Shown: positions 8,265 to 17,548, numbered from the stretch's first letter. The stretch is 64,000 nt of DNA from Pseudomonas chlororaphis (GCF_000783395.1 NZ_JSFK01000018.1:1-64000); one strand, 5' to 3'. A program made the numbers and translations. The notes: generated by a model from the letters alone, not told the origin.

Positions 8265-9238
8265 AAACTGCATCTCCTGCCGGCAAACGTAGTGGCAACT
8301 TCTATGGTCTGGGCACTTATCTGGGCCTGGCCGGTGCGTTGCTGGCGATGATTGCGCTGTTCTCGGTCTTGAGCAGCCACTTTCTGTCGTATAACACCTT
8401 CAGTACGTTGGCCAACCAGATTCCTGATCTGATGGTGCTGGCGGTTGGCATGACCTTCGTGTTGATCATCGGCGGCATCGACCTTTCAGTGGGGTCGGTG
8501 CTGGCGCTTGCTGCTTCGACGGTCAGCGTGGCGATACTCGGTTGGGGCTGGGGCGTATTGCCGTCGGCGTTGCTCGGCATGGCGGTGGCGGCATTGGCCG
8601 GTACAGTCACCGGTTCGATCACTGTAGCGTGGCGTATTCCTTCGTTCATCGTCTCTCTGGGCGTACTGGAAATGGCTCGGGGTCTGGCGTATCAGATGAC
8701 CGGATCGCGCACCGCGTATATCGGTGACTCGTTCGCCTGGCTGTCGAACCCGGTTGCATTCGGTATCTCGCCGTCGTTCATCATTGCCTTGCTGGTGATC
8801 ATCATTGCTCAAGCGGTTTTGACCCGCACCGTATTCGGTCGCTACCTGATCGGCATCGGCACCAACGAAGAGGCGGTGCGTCTGGCGGGGATCAATCCGA
8901 AACCCTACAAGATTCTGGTATTCAGCCTGATGGGCCTGCTGGCCGGTATCGCCGCGCTGTTTCAGATTTCCCGTCTGGAGGCCGCTGACCCGAACGCCGG
9001 TTCCGGTCTGGAGCTGCAAGTGATCGCCGCGGTGGTGATCGGCGGTACCAGCCTGATGGGCGGACGCGGTTCGGTGATCAGCACGTTCTTTGGCGTATTG
9101 ATCATCTCGGTACTGGCGGCGGGTCTGGCGCAGATCGGCGCGACCGAGCCGACCAAACGTATCATCACCGGTGCGGTGATTGTGATCGCGGTGGTGCTCG
9201 ACACTTATCGCAGTCAGCGCGCCAGTCGCCGGGGCTAA
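8261..9238 (+). CDS. rbsC: Ribose ABC transporter, permease
   Basis: A 325-residue inner-membrane permease of the RbsC/AraH family with eight or more hydrophobic segments. The characteristic GGIDLSVGS motif is at about residues 71-79 and the cytoplasmic EAA-like loop GIGTNEEAVRLAGIN lies in the middle. It forms the channel for RbsA. It starts in the rbsA stop codon; the LacI regulator gene begins 3 bp after it. Confidence 0.96.
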   Translation: MKTASPAGKRSGNFYGLGTYLGLAGALLAMIALFSVLSSHFLSYNTFSTLANQIPDLMVLAVGMTFVLIIGGIDLSVGSVLALAASTVSVAILGWGWGVLPSALLGMAVAALAGTVTGSITVAWRIPSFIVSLGVLEMARGLAYQMTGSRTAYIGDSFAWLSNPVAFGISPSFIIALLVIIIAQAVLTRTVFGRYLIGIGTNEEAVRLAGINPKPYKILVFSLMGLLAGIAALFQISRLEAADPNAGSGLELQVIAAVVIGGTSLMGGRGSVISTFFGVLIISVLAAGLAQIGATEPTKRIITGAVIVIAVVLDTYRSQRASRRG

Positions 9239-9241
9239 GAC

Positions 9242-10261
9242 ATGGCAACGATCAAGGATGTGGCAGCCCTCGCGGGAATTTCCTACACGACGGTGTCGCA
9301 TGTGGTGAACAACACCCGGCCGGTCAGTCAGGAAGTGCGGCTGAAAGTCGAGGCGGCGATCAAGAGCCTCGACTATGTGCCGAGCGCGGTGGCGCGCTCG
9401 CTGAAGGCCAAGACCACTGCAACCATCGGCCTGCTGGTGCCGAACAGTCTCAACCCGTACTTCGCGGAATTGGCGCGGGGCATTGAGGATTATTGCGAGC
9501 GTAACGGCTATTGCGTGATCCTTTGCAACTCCGACGACAACCCCGACAAGCAGCGCAGCTATTTGCGCGTATTGCTGGAGAAGCGCATCGACGGTCTGAT
9601 CGTTGCTTCTGCTGGCGGTGACAGCGGTCTGGCGCAGGGGCTGGCCGGAGTGAAAACGCCGATGGTCATCGTCGACCGGGGTCTTGACGGTGTTGATGCC
9701 GATCTTGTGCGCATCGACCATGAATACGGCGCTTACCTCGCAACCCGGCACTTGCTGGAATTGGGTCACCGCGACATTGCCACTATTGGCGGTCCGGCCA
9801 GTACCAGTGTGGCGCAGATGCGTCTGGCCGGATATTGCCGAGCGCTGAAAGAGGCGGGCGTTGAGGTCCGCCAGGAGCGCATGCTGGAAAGTGATTTCAC
9901 CAGTACTGGCGGGTACAACGCGGCGGCGACGCTGCTTGAAAGCAATCCGCCGAGCGCGATTTTTGCCGGTAACGACATGATCGGCATCGGCGTGCTGCGT
10001 GCGGCGGCGGAGCGAAATGTTCGCGTGCCGAGCGAGCTGTCGGTGATCGGCTTCGACGATATCCAGATGAGTCGTTACGTGTATCCGGCACTCACCACGG
10101 TAGGGCAGTCGATCCTGCAACTGGGCGAGATGGCTGCCGAAGTGTTGCTGCGACGGATTGCTACGCCGAACCTGGGCACTGATCAGCGGATCGTGACCCC
10201 GAGTATTGTCTTGCGCGAATCGACCGCACCGTTGTCCGGCGTGTTCACCGAATACCGCTGA
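9242..10261 (+). CDS. rbsR: LacI-family ribose regulator
   Basis: A 339-residue LacI/GalR regulator. The N-terminal HTH plus hinge (MATIKDVAALAGISYTTVSH ... YVPSAVARSLK) precedes a periplasmic-binding-like effector domain (about 60-330) with FAGNDMIGIG and VIGFDDIQMSRY. It most likely represses the operon from the CGCAAACGTTTGCG operator upstream of rbsB and is released by ribose. Being inside the operon it is probably autoregulated. Confidence 0.94.
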   Translation: MATIKDVAALAGISYTTVSHVVNNTRPVSQEVRLKVEAAIKSLDYVPSAVARSLKAKTTATIGLLVPNSLNPYFAELARGIEDYCERNGYCVILCNSDDNPDKQRSYLRVLLEKRIDGLIVASAGGDSGLAQGLAGVKTPMVIVDRGLDGVDADLVRIDHEYGAYLATRHLLELGHRDIATIGGPASTSVAQMRLAGYCRALKEAGVEVRQERMLESDFTSTGGYNAAATLLESNPPSAIFAGNDMIGIGVLRAAAERNVRVPSELSVIGFDDIQMSRYVYPALTTVGQSILQLGEMAAEVLLRRIATPNLGTDQRIVTPSIVLRESTAPLSGVFTEYR

Positions 10262-10285
10262 AACCGAATTGACGAGTAATGATGT

Positions 10286-11203
10286 ATGCCAGCAAATGTA
10301 GTGGTAATAGGCAGCCTGAACATGGATCTGGTGACCCGGGCGCCGCGGCTGCCGGTAGGCGGTGAAACGCTGATCGGTCATTCCTTTGCCACCGTTTCCG
10401 GTGGCAAGGGCGCCAATCAGGCGGTGGCCGCCGCGCGTTTGGGTGCACAGGTGGCAATGGTCGGCTGCGTTGGCAATGACGACTATGGCGTGCAATTGCG
10501 TGACGCCTTGCTGGCCGAGCAGATCGATTGTCAGGCCGTCAGCACGGTCGAAGATTCCAGTGGTGTGGCGTTGATTGTGGTCGATGACAACAGTCAGAAC
10601 GCCATCATCATCGTCGCCGGCGCCAACGGTGCAATGACGCCCGCAGTGATCGACCGCTTTGATGCAGTGCTGCAAGCCGCCGACGTGATTATCTGCCAGC
10701 TCGAAATTCCCGATGCCACGGTGGGGCATGCGCTCAAGCGTGCGCGTGCACTGGGCAAAATCGTCATCCTCAATCCGGCCCCGGCCAGTCGTCCACTGCC
10801 GGCAGACTGGTTTTCCGCGGTCGATTACCTGATCCCCAACGAGAGCGAAGCGACCGTCTTGAGCGGGTTGCCGGTGGACTCGCTGGAAAGCGCAGAAAGT
10901 GCCGCCAGCCAACTGATCGCCATGGGCGCGGGCAAAGTCATCATTACCCTCGGTGCTCAAGGTTCGCTGTTCGCCAACGGCCAGAGCTTTGAGCATTTCC
11001 CGGCGCCGAAAGTGAAGGCTGTCGACACCACTGCCGCCGGAGACACTTTTGTCGGTGGCTTTGCGGCGGCGCTGGCCAATGGCAAATCCGAGGCCGAGGC
11101 GATTCGCTACGGGCAGATCGCCGCCGCGCTGTCGGTAACCCGCGCCGGTGCACAACCGTCCATTCCAACCCAATCCGACGTACAGGCCTTTAAACCCGCA
11201 TGA
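10286..11203 (+). CDS. rbsK: Ribokinase
   Basis: A 305-residue PfkB-family sugar kinase. GSLNMDLV at the N-terminus, GGKGANQAVAAARLG (substrate region, about residue 35-50), NPAPA, and the C-terminal signature DTTAAGDTFVGGFA carrying the catalytic Asp. It makes ribose 5-phosphate from ribose and ATP. It overlaps rbsD by 4 bp. Confidence 0.95.
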   Translation: MPANVVVIGSLNMDLVTRAPRLPVGGETLIGHSFATVSGGKGANQAVAAARLGAQVAMVGCVGNDDYGVQLRDALLAEQIDCQAVSTVEDSSGVALIVVDDNSQNAIIIVAGANGAMTPAVIDRFDAVLQAADVIICQLEIPDATVGHALKRARALGKIVILNPAPASRPLPADWFSAVDYLIPNESEATVLSGLPVDSLESAESAASQLIAMGAGKVIITLGAQGSLFANGQSFEHFPAPKVKAVDTTAAGDTFVGGFAAALANGKSEAEAIRYGQIAAALSVTRAGAQPSIPTQSDVQAFKPA

Positions 11204-11604
11204 AAAAGACTCCTCTGCTTAACGTCGCACTGTCGCGGCTGATCGCATCCCTGGGCCATGGCGACATGGTGGTCATTGGTGATGCCGGGCTGCCAGTGCC
11301 GCCGGGCGTCGAGCTGATTGATCTGGCGCTGACCCACGGTGTGCCGGATTTCGTCAGCACCCTGAAGGTCGTGCTCAGCGAGATGCAGGTGGAAAGCCAT
11401 GCGTTGGCCAAAGAAATCTTCGACAAGCAACCGACCGCACTGACTGCGCTGGACGCGTTGAATGAAGAGGGCGCTTTGGGGCGTCGCGATCTGCTCAGTC
11501 ATGAGCAATTCAAGGTGCTCAGCCGACAGGCTCGGGCGATTGTTCGTACAGGCGAATGCCAGCCGTACTGCAACATCGTGCTGGTCGCTGGAGTCACCTT
11601 TTAA
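11200..11604 (+). CDS. rbsD: D-ribose pyranase
   Basis: A 134-residue RbsD. LGHGDMVVIGDAGLP holds the catalytic His near residue 20, and GECQPYCNIVLVAGV the C-terminal sugar-binding loop. It interconverts the pyranose form of ribose to speed use by RbsK. Overlaps rbsK by 4 bp. Confidence 0.94.
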   Translation: MKKTPLLNVALSRLIASLGHGDMVVIGDAGLPVPPGVELIDLALTHGVPDFVSTLKVVLSEMQVESHALAKEIFDKQPTALTALDALNEEGALGRRDLLSHEQFKVLSRQARAIVRTGECQPYCNIVLVAGVTF

Positions 11605-11635
11605 CTTTTGATTTAACAAGCACAAGGAATGCGCC

Positions 11636-12664
11636 ATGCAACGCTATGCTCAGAAACTGCACCAACTGCTCCGGAGCCTGCTGCTTTTGTCCGTTATCTC
11701 TGCGACCGGCGCTCACGCGGCGGAAAAAATCGACCTGATCATCGACACCGACCCGGGGGCCGACGATGTGGTCGCCTTGCTGTTCGCACTGGCCTCGCCG
11801 GACGAACTGAACATTCGCGCGCTGACCACCGTGGCCGGCAACGTGCGCCTCGACAAGACCTCGCGTAATGCACGACTGGCTCGCGAGTGGGCAGGGCGCG
11901 AAGACGTACCGGTTTATGCCGGTGCGCCGAAGCCGCTGATGCGCACTCCTATCTACGCCGAGAATATCCATGGTAAGGAAGGCCTGTCGGGTGTCACCGT
12001 GCACGAACCGAAAAAGGGTCTGGCTGAAGGCAATGCGGTCAACTACCTGATCGATACGCTGAAAAAAGCCAAGCCGCACAGCATCACCATCGCCATGCTC
12101 GGTCCGCAGACCAATCTGGCATTGGCGCTGATCCAGGAGCCTGAAATTGTTCAGGGCATCAAGGAAGTGGTGATCATGGGCGGTGCGCACTTCAATGGTG
12201 GCAACATCACTCCGGTGGCCGAATTCAATCTGTTTGCTGACCCGCAAGCGGCTGAAGTCGTGCTGAAAAGCGGCGTGAAACTGACTTACCTGCCGCTGGA
12301 CGTGACGCACAAGATCCTCACCAGTGACGCACGCCTGAAGCAGATCGCTGCGCTGAACAACAACGCCAGCAAGATAGTCGGCGATATCCTCAACGAGTAC
12401 ATCAAAGGCGACATGGAGCACTACGGTATTCCGGGTGGCCCGGTGCATGACGCGACCGTCGTGGCTTACTTGCTCAAGCCGGAGCTGTTCACCGGCCGTT
12501 CGGTGAATGTGGTTGTTGATAGCCGCGAAGGGCCGACTTTCGGCCAGACCATCGTCGATTGGTACGACGGCCTGAAGGCACCCAAGAACGCCTTCTGGGT
12601 TGAAAATGGCGATGCTCAGGGTTTCTTTGACTTGCTGACCGAGCGTCTGAAACGTCTGAAGTAA
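11636..12664 (+). CDS. Exported nucleoside hydrolase
   Basis: A 342-residue inosine/uridine-preferring nucleoside hydrolase. After a signal peptide (about 1-26, ...GAHAAE) comes the Ca/ribose-binding cluster DTDPGADDVVALL, then HGKEG, ALIQEPE and VIMGGAHFNGGN. It hydrolyses nucleosides to base and ribose, here probably in the periplasm. Being last in the ribose operon makes sense: nucleoside ribose is freed outside, bound by RbsB and imported. A terminator follows. Confidence 0.92.
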   Translation: MQRYAQKLHQLLRSLLLLSVISATGAHAAEKIDLIIDTDPGADDVVALLFALASPDELNIRALTTVAGNVRLDKTSRNARLAREWAGREDVPVYAGAPKPLMRTPIYAENIHGKEGLSGVTVHEPKKGLAEGNAVNYLIDTLKKAKPHSITIAMLGPQTNLALALIQEPEIVQGIKEVVIMGGAHFNGGNITPVAEFNLFADPQAAEVVLKSGVKLTYLPLDVTHKILTSDARLKQIAALNNNASKIVGDILNEYIKGDMEHYGIPGGPVHDATVVAYLLKPELFTGRSVNVVVDSREGPTFGQTIVDWYDGLKAPKNAFWVENGDAQGFFDLLTERLKRLK

Positions 12665-12672
12665 ATCATTCG

Positions 12673-12694
12673 CCCGCAGGTGCCAGCCTGCGGG
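12673..12694 (+). terminator. terminator of the rbs operon
   Basis: CCCGCAGG/CCTGCGGG, 8-bp perfect stem, 6-nt loop, followed by TTCT. The T-run is short. Confidence 0.7.
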
Positions 12695-12696
12695 TT

Positions 12697-12903
12697 CTAC
12701 ACCCTCTCGGTGTGCTCGTCTTGTTCGGTCGGGTAGCGCTCGAAAATCTGCTTGATGAAGTGCTTGGCCGCTTCAGTGCCCAACTCCTTGACCAATAGAT
12801 CGATACCAATCAGCGCAAGCTCCTCGGTGGTTCCAGGGCTGTAAGAGCTGTGTCCGTCTGTCCATTTGGCATTAATGGCGGCGTCGATGCTGATGGTGGT
12901 CAT
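12697..12903 (-). CDS. Small conserved protein of unknown function
   Basis: A 68-residue soluble protein (MTTISIDAAINAKW ... ELALIGIDLLVKELG) with a predicted amphipathic helical C-terminal half and an acidic tail. No domain is recognised and its ribosome-binding site is weak. It lies convergent to the rbs operon and seems to use the hairpin at 12673 as its own terminator. Codon use is like its neighbours. Confidence 0.55.
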   Translation of the reverse strand: MTTISIDAAINAKWTDGHSSYSPGTTEELALIGIDLLVKELGTEAAKHFIKQIFERYPTEQDEHTERV

Positions 12904-13034
12904 GAGAGCGCTCGAAAAGTCGGAAGATCATGGATTCGAGTTAACCATTTTGTCGGGCATTTGGCACTGCGACTTAGGCATGAACGTAGCGCTATGCGAC
13001 ACTTGGTCTTTTAAGGCTTTTCAAGGATCGTGCT

Positions 13035-13340
13035 GTGCAGATCGATTTGAACACCCCTGACGGCCTCACGCTCGACGCTGTGCGCCAGTTGCTTGCTTCG
13101 GCCAGTGATGACGAACACACGCAACTGCGCGTGACCAAGGGCGGTATCGCTTACATTTCTTCCGGCGTTACCGGTGGGCAGGATATCGACGGTTTGCTGT
13201 TTCGCCTGGAAACCTGGGCCAAGGGCTCGGGCTACGTAGGCAATGTCGCGGCCAGTGACGAGGTGTGGGTGATGCAGATTTTCAATGCGCTGAAGGACAA
13301 CTGGCCGAATCCGCCGTATGACTACATCGACGTCTACTGA
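13035..13340 (+). CDS. Small conserved protein of unknown function
   Basis: A 101-residue soluble protein starting at GTG 13035 behind AAGGATC. It reads MQIDLNTPDGLTLDAVRQLL then QLRVTKGGIAYIS and ends in DNWPNPPYDYIDVY. No membrane segment, signal or known motif is seen. Probably a conserved Pseudomonas protein; I do not recognise a function. Confidence 0.65.
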   Translation: MQIDLNTPDGLTLDAVRQLLASASDDEHTQLRVTKGGIAYISSGVTGGQDIDGLLFRLETWAKGSGYVGNVAASDEVWVMQIFNALKDNWPNPPYDYIDVY

Positions 13341-13509
13341 GCGCCGTTAATATTCAGTCACGATTGATTGCTGAAGTGACGCATGCCGCTCAGGCACACT
13401 CGGCGTTTTTCCGATCGTGGGGCAGGGTGATGGCCTTGGCTGTGAAACCAAACGCCGGAATGGCGGTCGCACGATCTCAGCTTAACCATTTTGAAAACAA
13501 GGAGGCTTC

Positions 13510-13827
13510 ATGCCTTTGAAGTTCGCGACACTGGGTGCACTTATGGCCGCTGCCATGTTGGCCGGTTGCAGCACGACCTCCAGCGAGTCGGCAAAGGAAT
13601 CTGCGGCGACCGAAGCCGGTCACAGCCGCTGTGAAGCAACGGCGGCGGAGTTCGCCATCGGCAAGAAAGCTTCGCCGGAATTGCTGGAGCAGGCGCGTGC
13701 CAAAGCCGGAGCGCAGAATGCCCGCTTCCTCAAGCCGAATGACATGATCACGCTCGAGTACCGCTCGGATCGCTTGAATCTGAACACCGACAACAATCTG
13801 GTGATCACTCGCGTCAACTGCGGCTAA
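13510..13827 (+). CDS. I78-type peptidase inhibitor lipoprotein
   Basis: A 105-residue protein with a lipoprotein signal (AAMLAGC, Cys at about 20). The C-terminal domain has two cysteines and the ARFLKPNDMITLEYRSDRLN loop, followed by DNNLVITRVNCG, which matches the inhibitor I78 family as I know it. It would protect the envelope from serine proteases. GGAGG precedes the ATG. A perfect terminator follows and is shared with the convergent cold-shock gene. Confidence 0.82.
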   Translation: MPLKFATLGALMAAAMLAGCSTTSSESAKESAATEAGHSRCEATAAEFAIGKKASPELLEQARAKAGAQNARFLKPNDMITLEYRSDRLNLNTDNNLVITRVNCG

Positions 13828-13859
13828 TCAGACAGCCCTTTTGTTGCAGGCATAAAAAA

Positions 13860-13878
13860 CCCCGTCACATGGACGGGG
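13860..13878. terminator. bidirectional terminator
   Basis: CCCCGTC/GACGGGG with a 5-nt loop, A-run on the left and seven T's on the right. Serves the I78 gene and the cold-shock gene. Confidence 0.9.
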
Positions 13879-13899
13879 TTTTTTTAGTGCGCCGAGAAA

Positions 13900-14112
13900 T
13901 TACTCTGGGCGAACCTGTGCAGCTTGCATACCCTTTTGGCCTTTCTCAGCCACGAAGGAGACGGTCTGGCCTTCTTTCAGGCTTTTGAAACCGTCGGATT
14001 CGATAGCTTTGAAGTGTACGAACAGGTCGTCACCGCCACCTTGAGGAGTGATGAAGCCGAAGCCTTTTTCATCGTTGAACCACTTAACGGTGCCGGTTTG
14101 GCGATTAGACAT
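13900..14112 (-). CDS. CspA-family cold-shock protein
   Basis: A 70-residue single-OB-fold protein: TGTVKWFNDEKGFGFI (RNP1) and DLFVHF (RNP2), ending AAQVRPE. It binds single-stranded nucleic acids and melts RNA structure. GGAGA precedes the ATG. The upstream 288 bp to the next gene are AT-rich and probably hold a long cold-shock leader, but I see no motif I can name there. Confidence 0.93.
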   Translation of the reverse strand: MSNRQTGTVKWFNDEKGFGFITPQGGGDDLFVHFKAIESDGFKSLKEGQTVSFVAEKGQKGMQAAQVRPE

Positions 14113-14400
14113 GGTGTATCTCCAAGAAACATATATTTTTCAGTACTGTGCTGCTCAGGCCAACTGGGCACACCCGGGTATCATAGTCGAAATGTTCGCT
14201 TTGGTAGCCCCCCGGACGTGCTGTTTGCCAATCAGTCGTGTTTTCTTTACTGCCTGTTTCTGCTGGAGGCCCCGGTTTACAAGGCTTTGAGCGGAACGTA
14301 AAGACGATAAAAAAACCTGTAAAACCTGCATAAATCCTCCGAAAAGGCTCAAATTCAGCCCTTTTTAGAGGCGCTGAGCCGACTCAAAAGACCTTTTTGA
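14113..14400. other. intergenic leader region of the cold-shock gene
   Basis: No ORF with a credible start or ribosome-binding site. T-rich blocks and no clear operator. Probably promoter and 5' leader of the cold-shock gene plus the end of the next minus-strand gene. Confidence 0.4.
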
Positions 14401-14703
14401 TCACTTTTTAGCCGGTGTATTTGCCTTGCATTTGGCAATTTGGCCCAACGCTTTCTGCTGCAGCTCAGGGGAAGCCTTGTTGTCCATCAGGGACTGAATG
14501 TCGGCAGCAGGATAAGACTTGATGGCATCAGCGCCGCAAGCGCAGTGCGATTTGGCCGCAGCAGCGCCAATTTGCGGAGTCGCCGCCTGGGTGCACTGGG
14601 CCATGTACTTCTCACGCTCGCCCTTAGGCCAGTCGGCGTGGGCGCTCAGCGGCAGCAACATAACGAGGGGGGCGACTACGGCGAACAGGGTATTCAGACG
14701 CAT
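14401..14703 (-). CDS. Small secreted cysteine protein of unknown function
   Basis: A 100-residue protein with a signal peptide (about 1-23, LPLSAHADW). The mature part has KYMAQCTQAA, HCACGADAIKSY and AKCKANTPAKK: four cysteines in a helical, Lys-rich small protein, likely periplasmic. ATG 14703 (AAGGAG upstream) is preferred over a start 18 codons further up that would spoil the signal peptide. Function unknown. Confidence 0.72.
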   Translation of the reverse strand: MRLNTLFAVVAPLVMLLPLSAHADWPKGEREKYMAQCTQAATPQIGAAAAKSHCACGADAIKSYPAADIQSLMDNKASPELQQKALGQIAKCKANTPAKK

Positions 14704-15074
14704 GCGAGGATGCTCCTTGTGGGTCAATGTCTTGTTATCTGAGGGCTGAAAGGCCAATCAAGTTCAGCACTCTGGCATAAAAACAGACGATTTGCCTTCC
14801 GATCAAACAGAGGCATAAGTGACCGCTCATCTGTGCTAGCATGCCGGGCTCAAGCGTTCTCAGGCTCCGGATGACCTTCAGTCCCGGCAGCGGCCAACGT
14901 GCGAATATTTCGATTTGAATCCCAGTCACTCTGGTTCGGTTTTCCGGTTGGCCGCAAGGCTCCTGCCGCTGTAAGGCAGGCGTTCGTCATTGAATGGCCT
15001 GGATCGGATCTTGTACTGGCTCATCCCAACCCACGTGACCTTTGGTAGGGGTCACCACTAGGAGAGGAGGCGCC
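14704..15074. other. thrS upstream region
   Basis: No gene. It holds a GTGACC/GGTCAC hairpin (15035-15055) and a CCTGCC/GGCAGG hairpin (14962-14980) in front of thrS. They could be part of a thrS leader, but I cannot assign them to a known riboregulator. Confidence 0.35.
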
Positions 15075-16997
15075 ATGCCAACTATTACTCTTCCCGACGG
15101 CAGTCAACGTTCATTCGATCACCCGGTTTCCGTAGCCGAGGTCGCCGCATCCATTGGTGCCGGTCTGGCCAAAGCTACTCTGGCCGGCAAGGTCAATGGT
15201 CAACTGGTCGACGCCAGCGACATCATCAGCAGCGACGCGACCCTGCAAATCATCACGCCTAAGGATGAAGAGGGGCTGGAGATCATTCGCCACTCTTGCG
15301 CTCACCTGGTTGGCCACGCGGTCAAGCAGCTGTACCCGACTGCGAAAATGGTCATCGGGCCGGTCATCGACGAAGGCTTCTATTACGACATCGCCTTCGA
15401 GCGTCCTTTTACTCCGGACGACATGGCCGCTATCGAACAGCGCATGCAACAGCTGATCGAAAAAGATTATGACGTCATCAAGAAAGTCACTCCGCGCGCC
15501 GAAGTGATCGAAGTGTTCAAGGCCCGTGGCGAAGACTACAAGCTGCGCCTGGTCGAGGACATGCCGAACGAGCAGGCCATGGGTCTGTACTATCACGAAG
15601 AATACGTCGACATGTGCCGTGGCCCGCACGTGCCGAACACGCGCTTCCTGAAATCCTTCAAGCTGACCAAGCTGTCTGGCGCCTACTGGCGTGGCGACGC
15701 CAAGAACGAGCAATTGCAGCGCGTTTACGGCACCGCTTGGGCAGACAAGAAGCAACTGGCGGCTTACATCCAGCGCATCGAAGAAGCTGAAAAGCGCGAT
15801 CACCGCAAGATCGGCAAGCGTCTGGGCCTGTTCCACACCCAGGAAGAATCCCCGGGCATGGTGTTCTGGCACCCGAACGGCTGGACTCTGTACCAGGTGC
15901 TAGAGCAGTACATGCGCAAGATCCAGCGCGACAACGGCTATCTTGAGATCAAGACGCCGCAAGTCGTTGACCGCAGCCTGTGGGAGAAATCCGGGCACTG
16001 GGCCAACTACGCCGACAACATGTTCACCACGCAGTCGGAAAACCGCGACTACGCCATCAAGCCAATGAACTGCCCATGCCACGTGCAGGTGTTCAACCAG
16101 GGCCTGAAGAGCTACCGCGAGCTGCCGATGCGTCTGGCCGAGTTCGGTGCCTGCCACCGTAACGAGCCGTCGGGTGCGCTGCACGGCATCATGCGCGTAC
16201 GTGCGTTCACTCAGGACGACGCCCACATCTTCTGCACAGAAGAGCAGATGCAGGCTGAATCCGCTGCATTCATCAAGCTGACCATGGACGTATACCGCGA
16301 CTTTGGCTTTACCGATGTCGAGATGAAACTGTCCACTCGTCCGGAAAAACGCGTCGGTTCCGACGAGCTGTGGGATCGCGCTGAAGCTGCTTTGGCTGCA
16401 GCCCTTGATTCTGCGGGCCTGCCGTACGATCTGCAGCCAGGTGAGGGTGCGTTCTACGGTCCGAAGATCGAGTTCTCACTGAAAGACTGCCTTGGTCGAG
16501 TCTGGCAATGTGGTACTCTGCAGCTCGATTTTAACCTGCCTGTCCGTTTGGGCGCTGAATACGTCTCTGAAGACAACAGTCGCAAACACCCAGTGATGTT
16601 GCACCGCGCGATCCTCGGTTCCTTCGAGCGTTTCGTCGGGATTCTGATCGAGCACTACGAAGGTGCGTTCCCTGCGTGGCTCGCGCCAACCCAGGCAGTG
16701 ATCATGAATATCACTGATAAACAGGCAGATTTTGTTGCAGAAGTTGAAAAAACTCTCAACGAAAGCGGATTTCGTGCCAAGTCCGACTTGAGAAATGAAA
16801 AGATCGGCTTTAAAATCCGCGAGCATACTTTGCTCAAGGTTCCCTATCTTTTGGTTATCGGAGATAAGGAAGTCGAGATGCAGACTGTCGCTGTGCGTAC
16901 TCGTGAAGGTGCTGACCTGGGCTCGATGCCCGTCGCCCAGTTCGCTGAGTTTCTCGCGCAAGCGGTTTCCCGGCGTGGTCGCCCAGATTCGGAGTAA
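15075..16997 (+). CDS. thrS: Threonine-tRNA ligase
   Basis: A 640-residue class II aminoacyl-tRNA synthetase. TGS domain (1-60, MPTITLPDGSQRSFDHPVS), editing domain (HSCAHLVGHAVKQL ... CRGPHVPNT), catalytic core with the zinc ligands in MNCPCH, motif 2 around ACHRNEPSGALHGIMRVR and motif 3 MLHRAILGSFERF, then the anticodon-binding domain. The ATG at 15075 behind GGAGAGGAGG gives the canonical N-terminus; a start at 15042 would add 11 residues. First gene of the thrS-infC-rpmI-rplT translation operon. Confidence 0.97.
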   Translation: MPTITLPDGSQRSFDHPVSVAEVAASIGAGLAKATLAGKVNGQLVDASDIISSDATLQIITPKDEEGLEIIRHSCAHLVGHAVKQLYPTAKMVIGPVIDEGFYYDIAFERPFTPDDMAAIEQRMQQLIEKDYDVIKKVTPRAEVIEVFKARGEDYKLRLVEDMPNEQAMGLYYHEEYVDMCRGPHVPNTRFLKSFKLTKLSGAYWRGDAKNEQLQRVYGTAWADKKQLAAYIQRIEEAEKRDHRKIGKRLGLFHTQEESPGMVFWHPNGWTLYQVLEQYMRKIQRDNGYLEIKTPQVVDRSLWEKSGHWANYADNMFTTQSENRDYAIKPMNCPCHVQVFNQGLKSYRELPMRLAEFGACHRNEPSGALHGIMRVRAFTQDDAHIFCTEEQMQAESAAFIKLTMDVYRDFGFTDVEMKLSTRPEKRVGSDELWDRAEAALAAALDSAGLPYDLQPGEGAFYGPKIEFSLKDCLGRVWQCGTLQLDFNLPVRLGAEYVSEDNSRKHPVMLHRAILGSFERFVGILIEHYEGAFPAWLAPTQAVIMNITDKQADFVAEVEKTLNESGFRAKSDLRNEKIGFKIREHTLLKVPYLLVIGDKEVEMQTVAVRTREGADLGSMPVAQFAEFLAQAVSRRGRPDSE

Positions 16998-17002
16998 TTA
17001 TT

Positions 17003-17548
17003 ATTAAGCGTGAAATGAGACAAGATAAACGAGCTGCACCGAAAGCCCCGATCAACGAGAATATCTCGGCACGCGAGGTTCGGTTAATTGGCGCTGATGG
17101 CGAGCAGATTGGCATCGTCTCGATTGATGAAGCGCTTCGTATTGCTGAAGAAGCAAAGCTTGATCTGGTGGAAATCTCCGCAGACGCAATCCCACCGGTT
17201 TGCCGGGTGATGGATTACGGCAAATCGATCTTCGAAAAGAAGAAGCAGGTTGCCGCGGCGAAGAAGAACCAGAAGCAGATTCAGGTAAAAGAAATCAAGT
17301 TTCGTCCAGGGACGGAGGAAGGGGATTACCAGGTAAAACTGCGCAACCTGGTACGTTTCCTGAGTGATGGGGACAGGGCCAAGGTATCCTTGCGATTCCG
17401 CGGCCGTGAGATGGCCCACCAGGAGCTGGGGATGGAACTCCTCAAGCGGGTTGAAGCTGACCTGCTCGAGTACGGTTCGGTCGAACAGCATCCTAAGATG
17501 GAAGGACGCCAGCTGATCATGGTCATCGCCCCGAAAAAGAAGAAGTAA
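17003..17548 (+). CDS. infC: Translation initiation factor IF-3, AUU start
   Basis: About 181 residues. It has IF3-N (INENISAREVRLIGADGEQIG), a Lys-rich linker (KKKQVAAAKKNQKQ) and IF3-C ending APKKKK. IF3 binds the 30S subunit and rejects non-AUG starts. Three consecutive in-frame ATT codons (16997-17005) follow GGAG at 16991-16994. The third (17003) has the best spacing (8 nt) and, as in E. coli, is followed by a Lys codon, so I take it as the start, which permits autoregulation. The first ATG (17015) has poor spacing. The exact ATT is uncertain. Confidence 0.93.
   Translation: MKREMRQDKRAAPKAPINENISAREVRLIGADGEQIGIVSIDEALRIAEEAKLDLVEISADAIPPVCRVMDYGKSIFEKKKQVAAAKKNQKQIQVKEIKFRPGTEEGDYQVKLRNLVRFLSDGDRAKVSLRFRGREMAHQELGMELLKRVEADLLEYGSVEQHPKMEGRQLIMVIAPKKKK

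Noticed and set aside
8486..11173. 895-codon minus-strand frame opposite rbsC-rbsR-rbsK
   Set aside because: Crosses three well-supported genes; composition is that of an antisense shadow.
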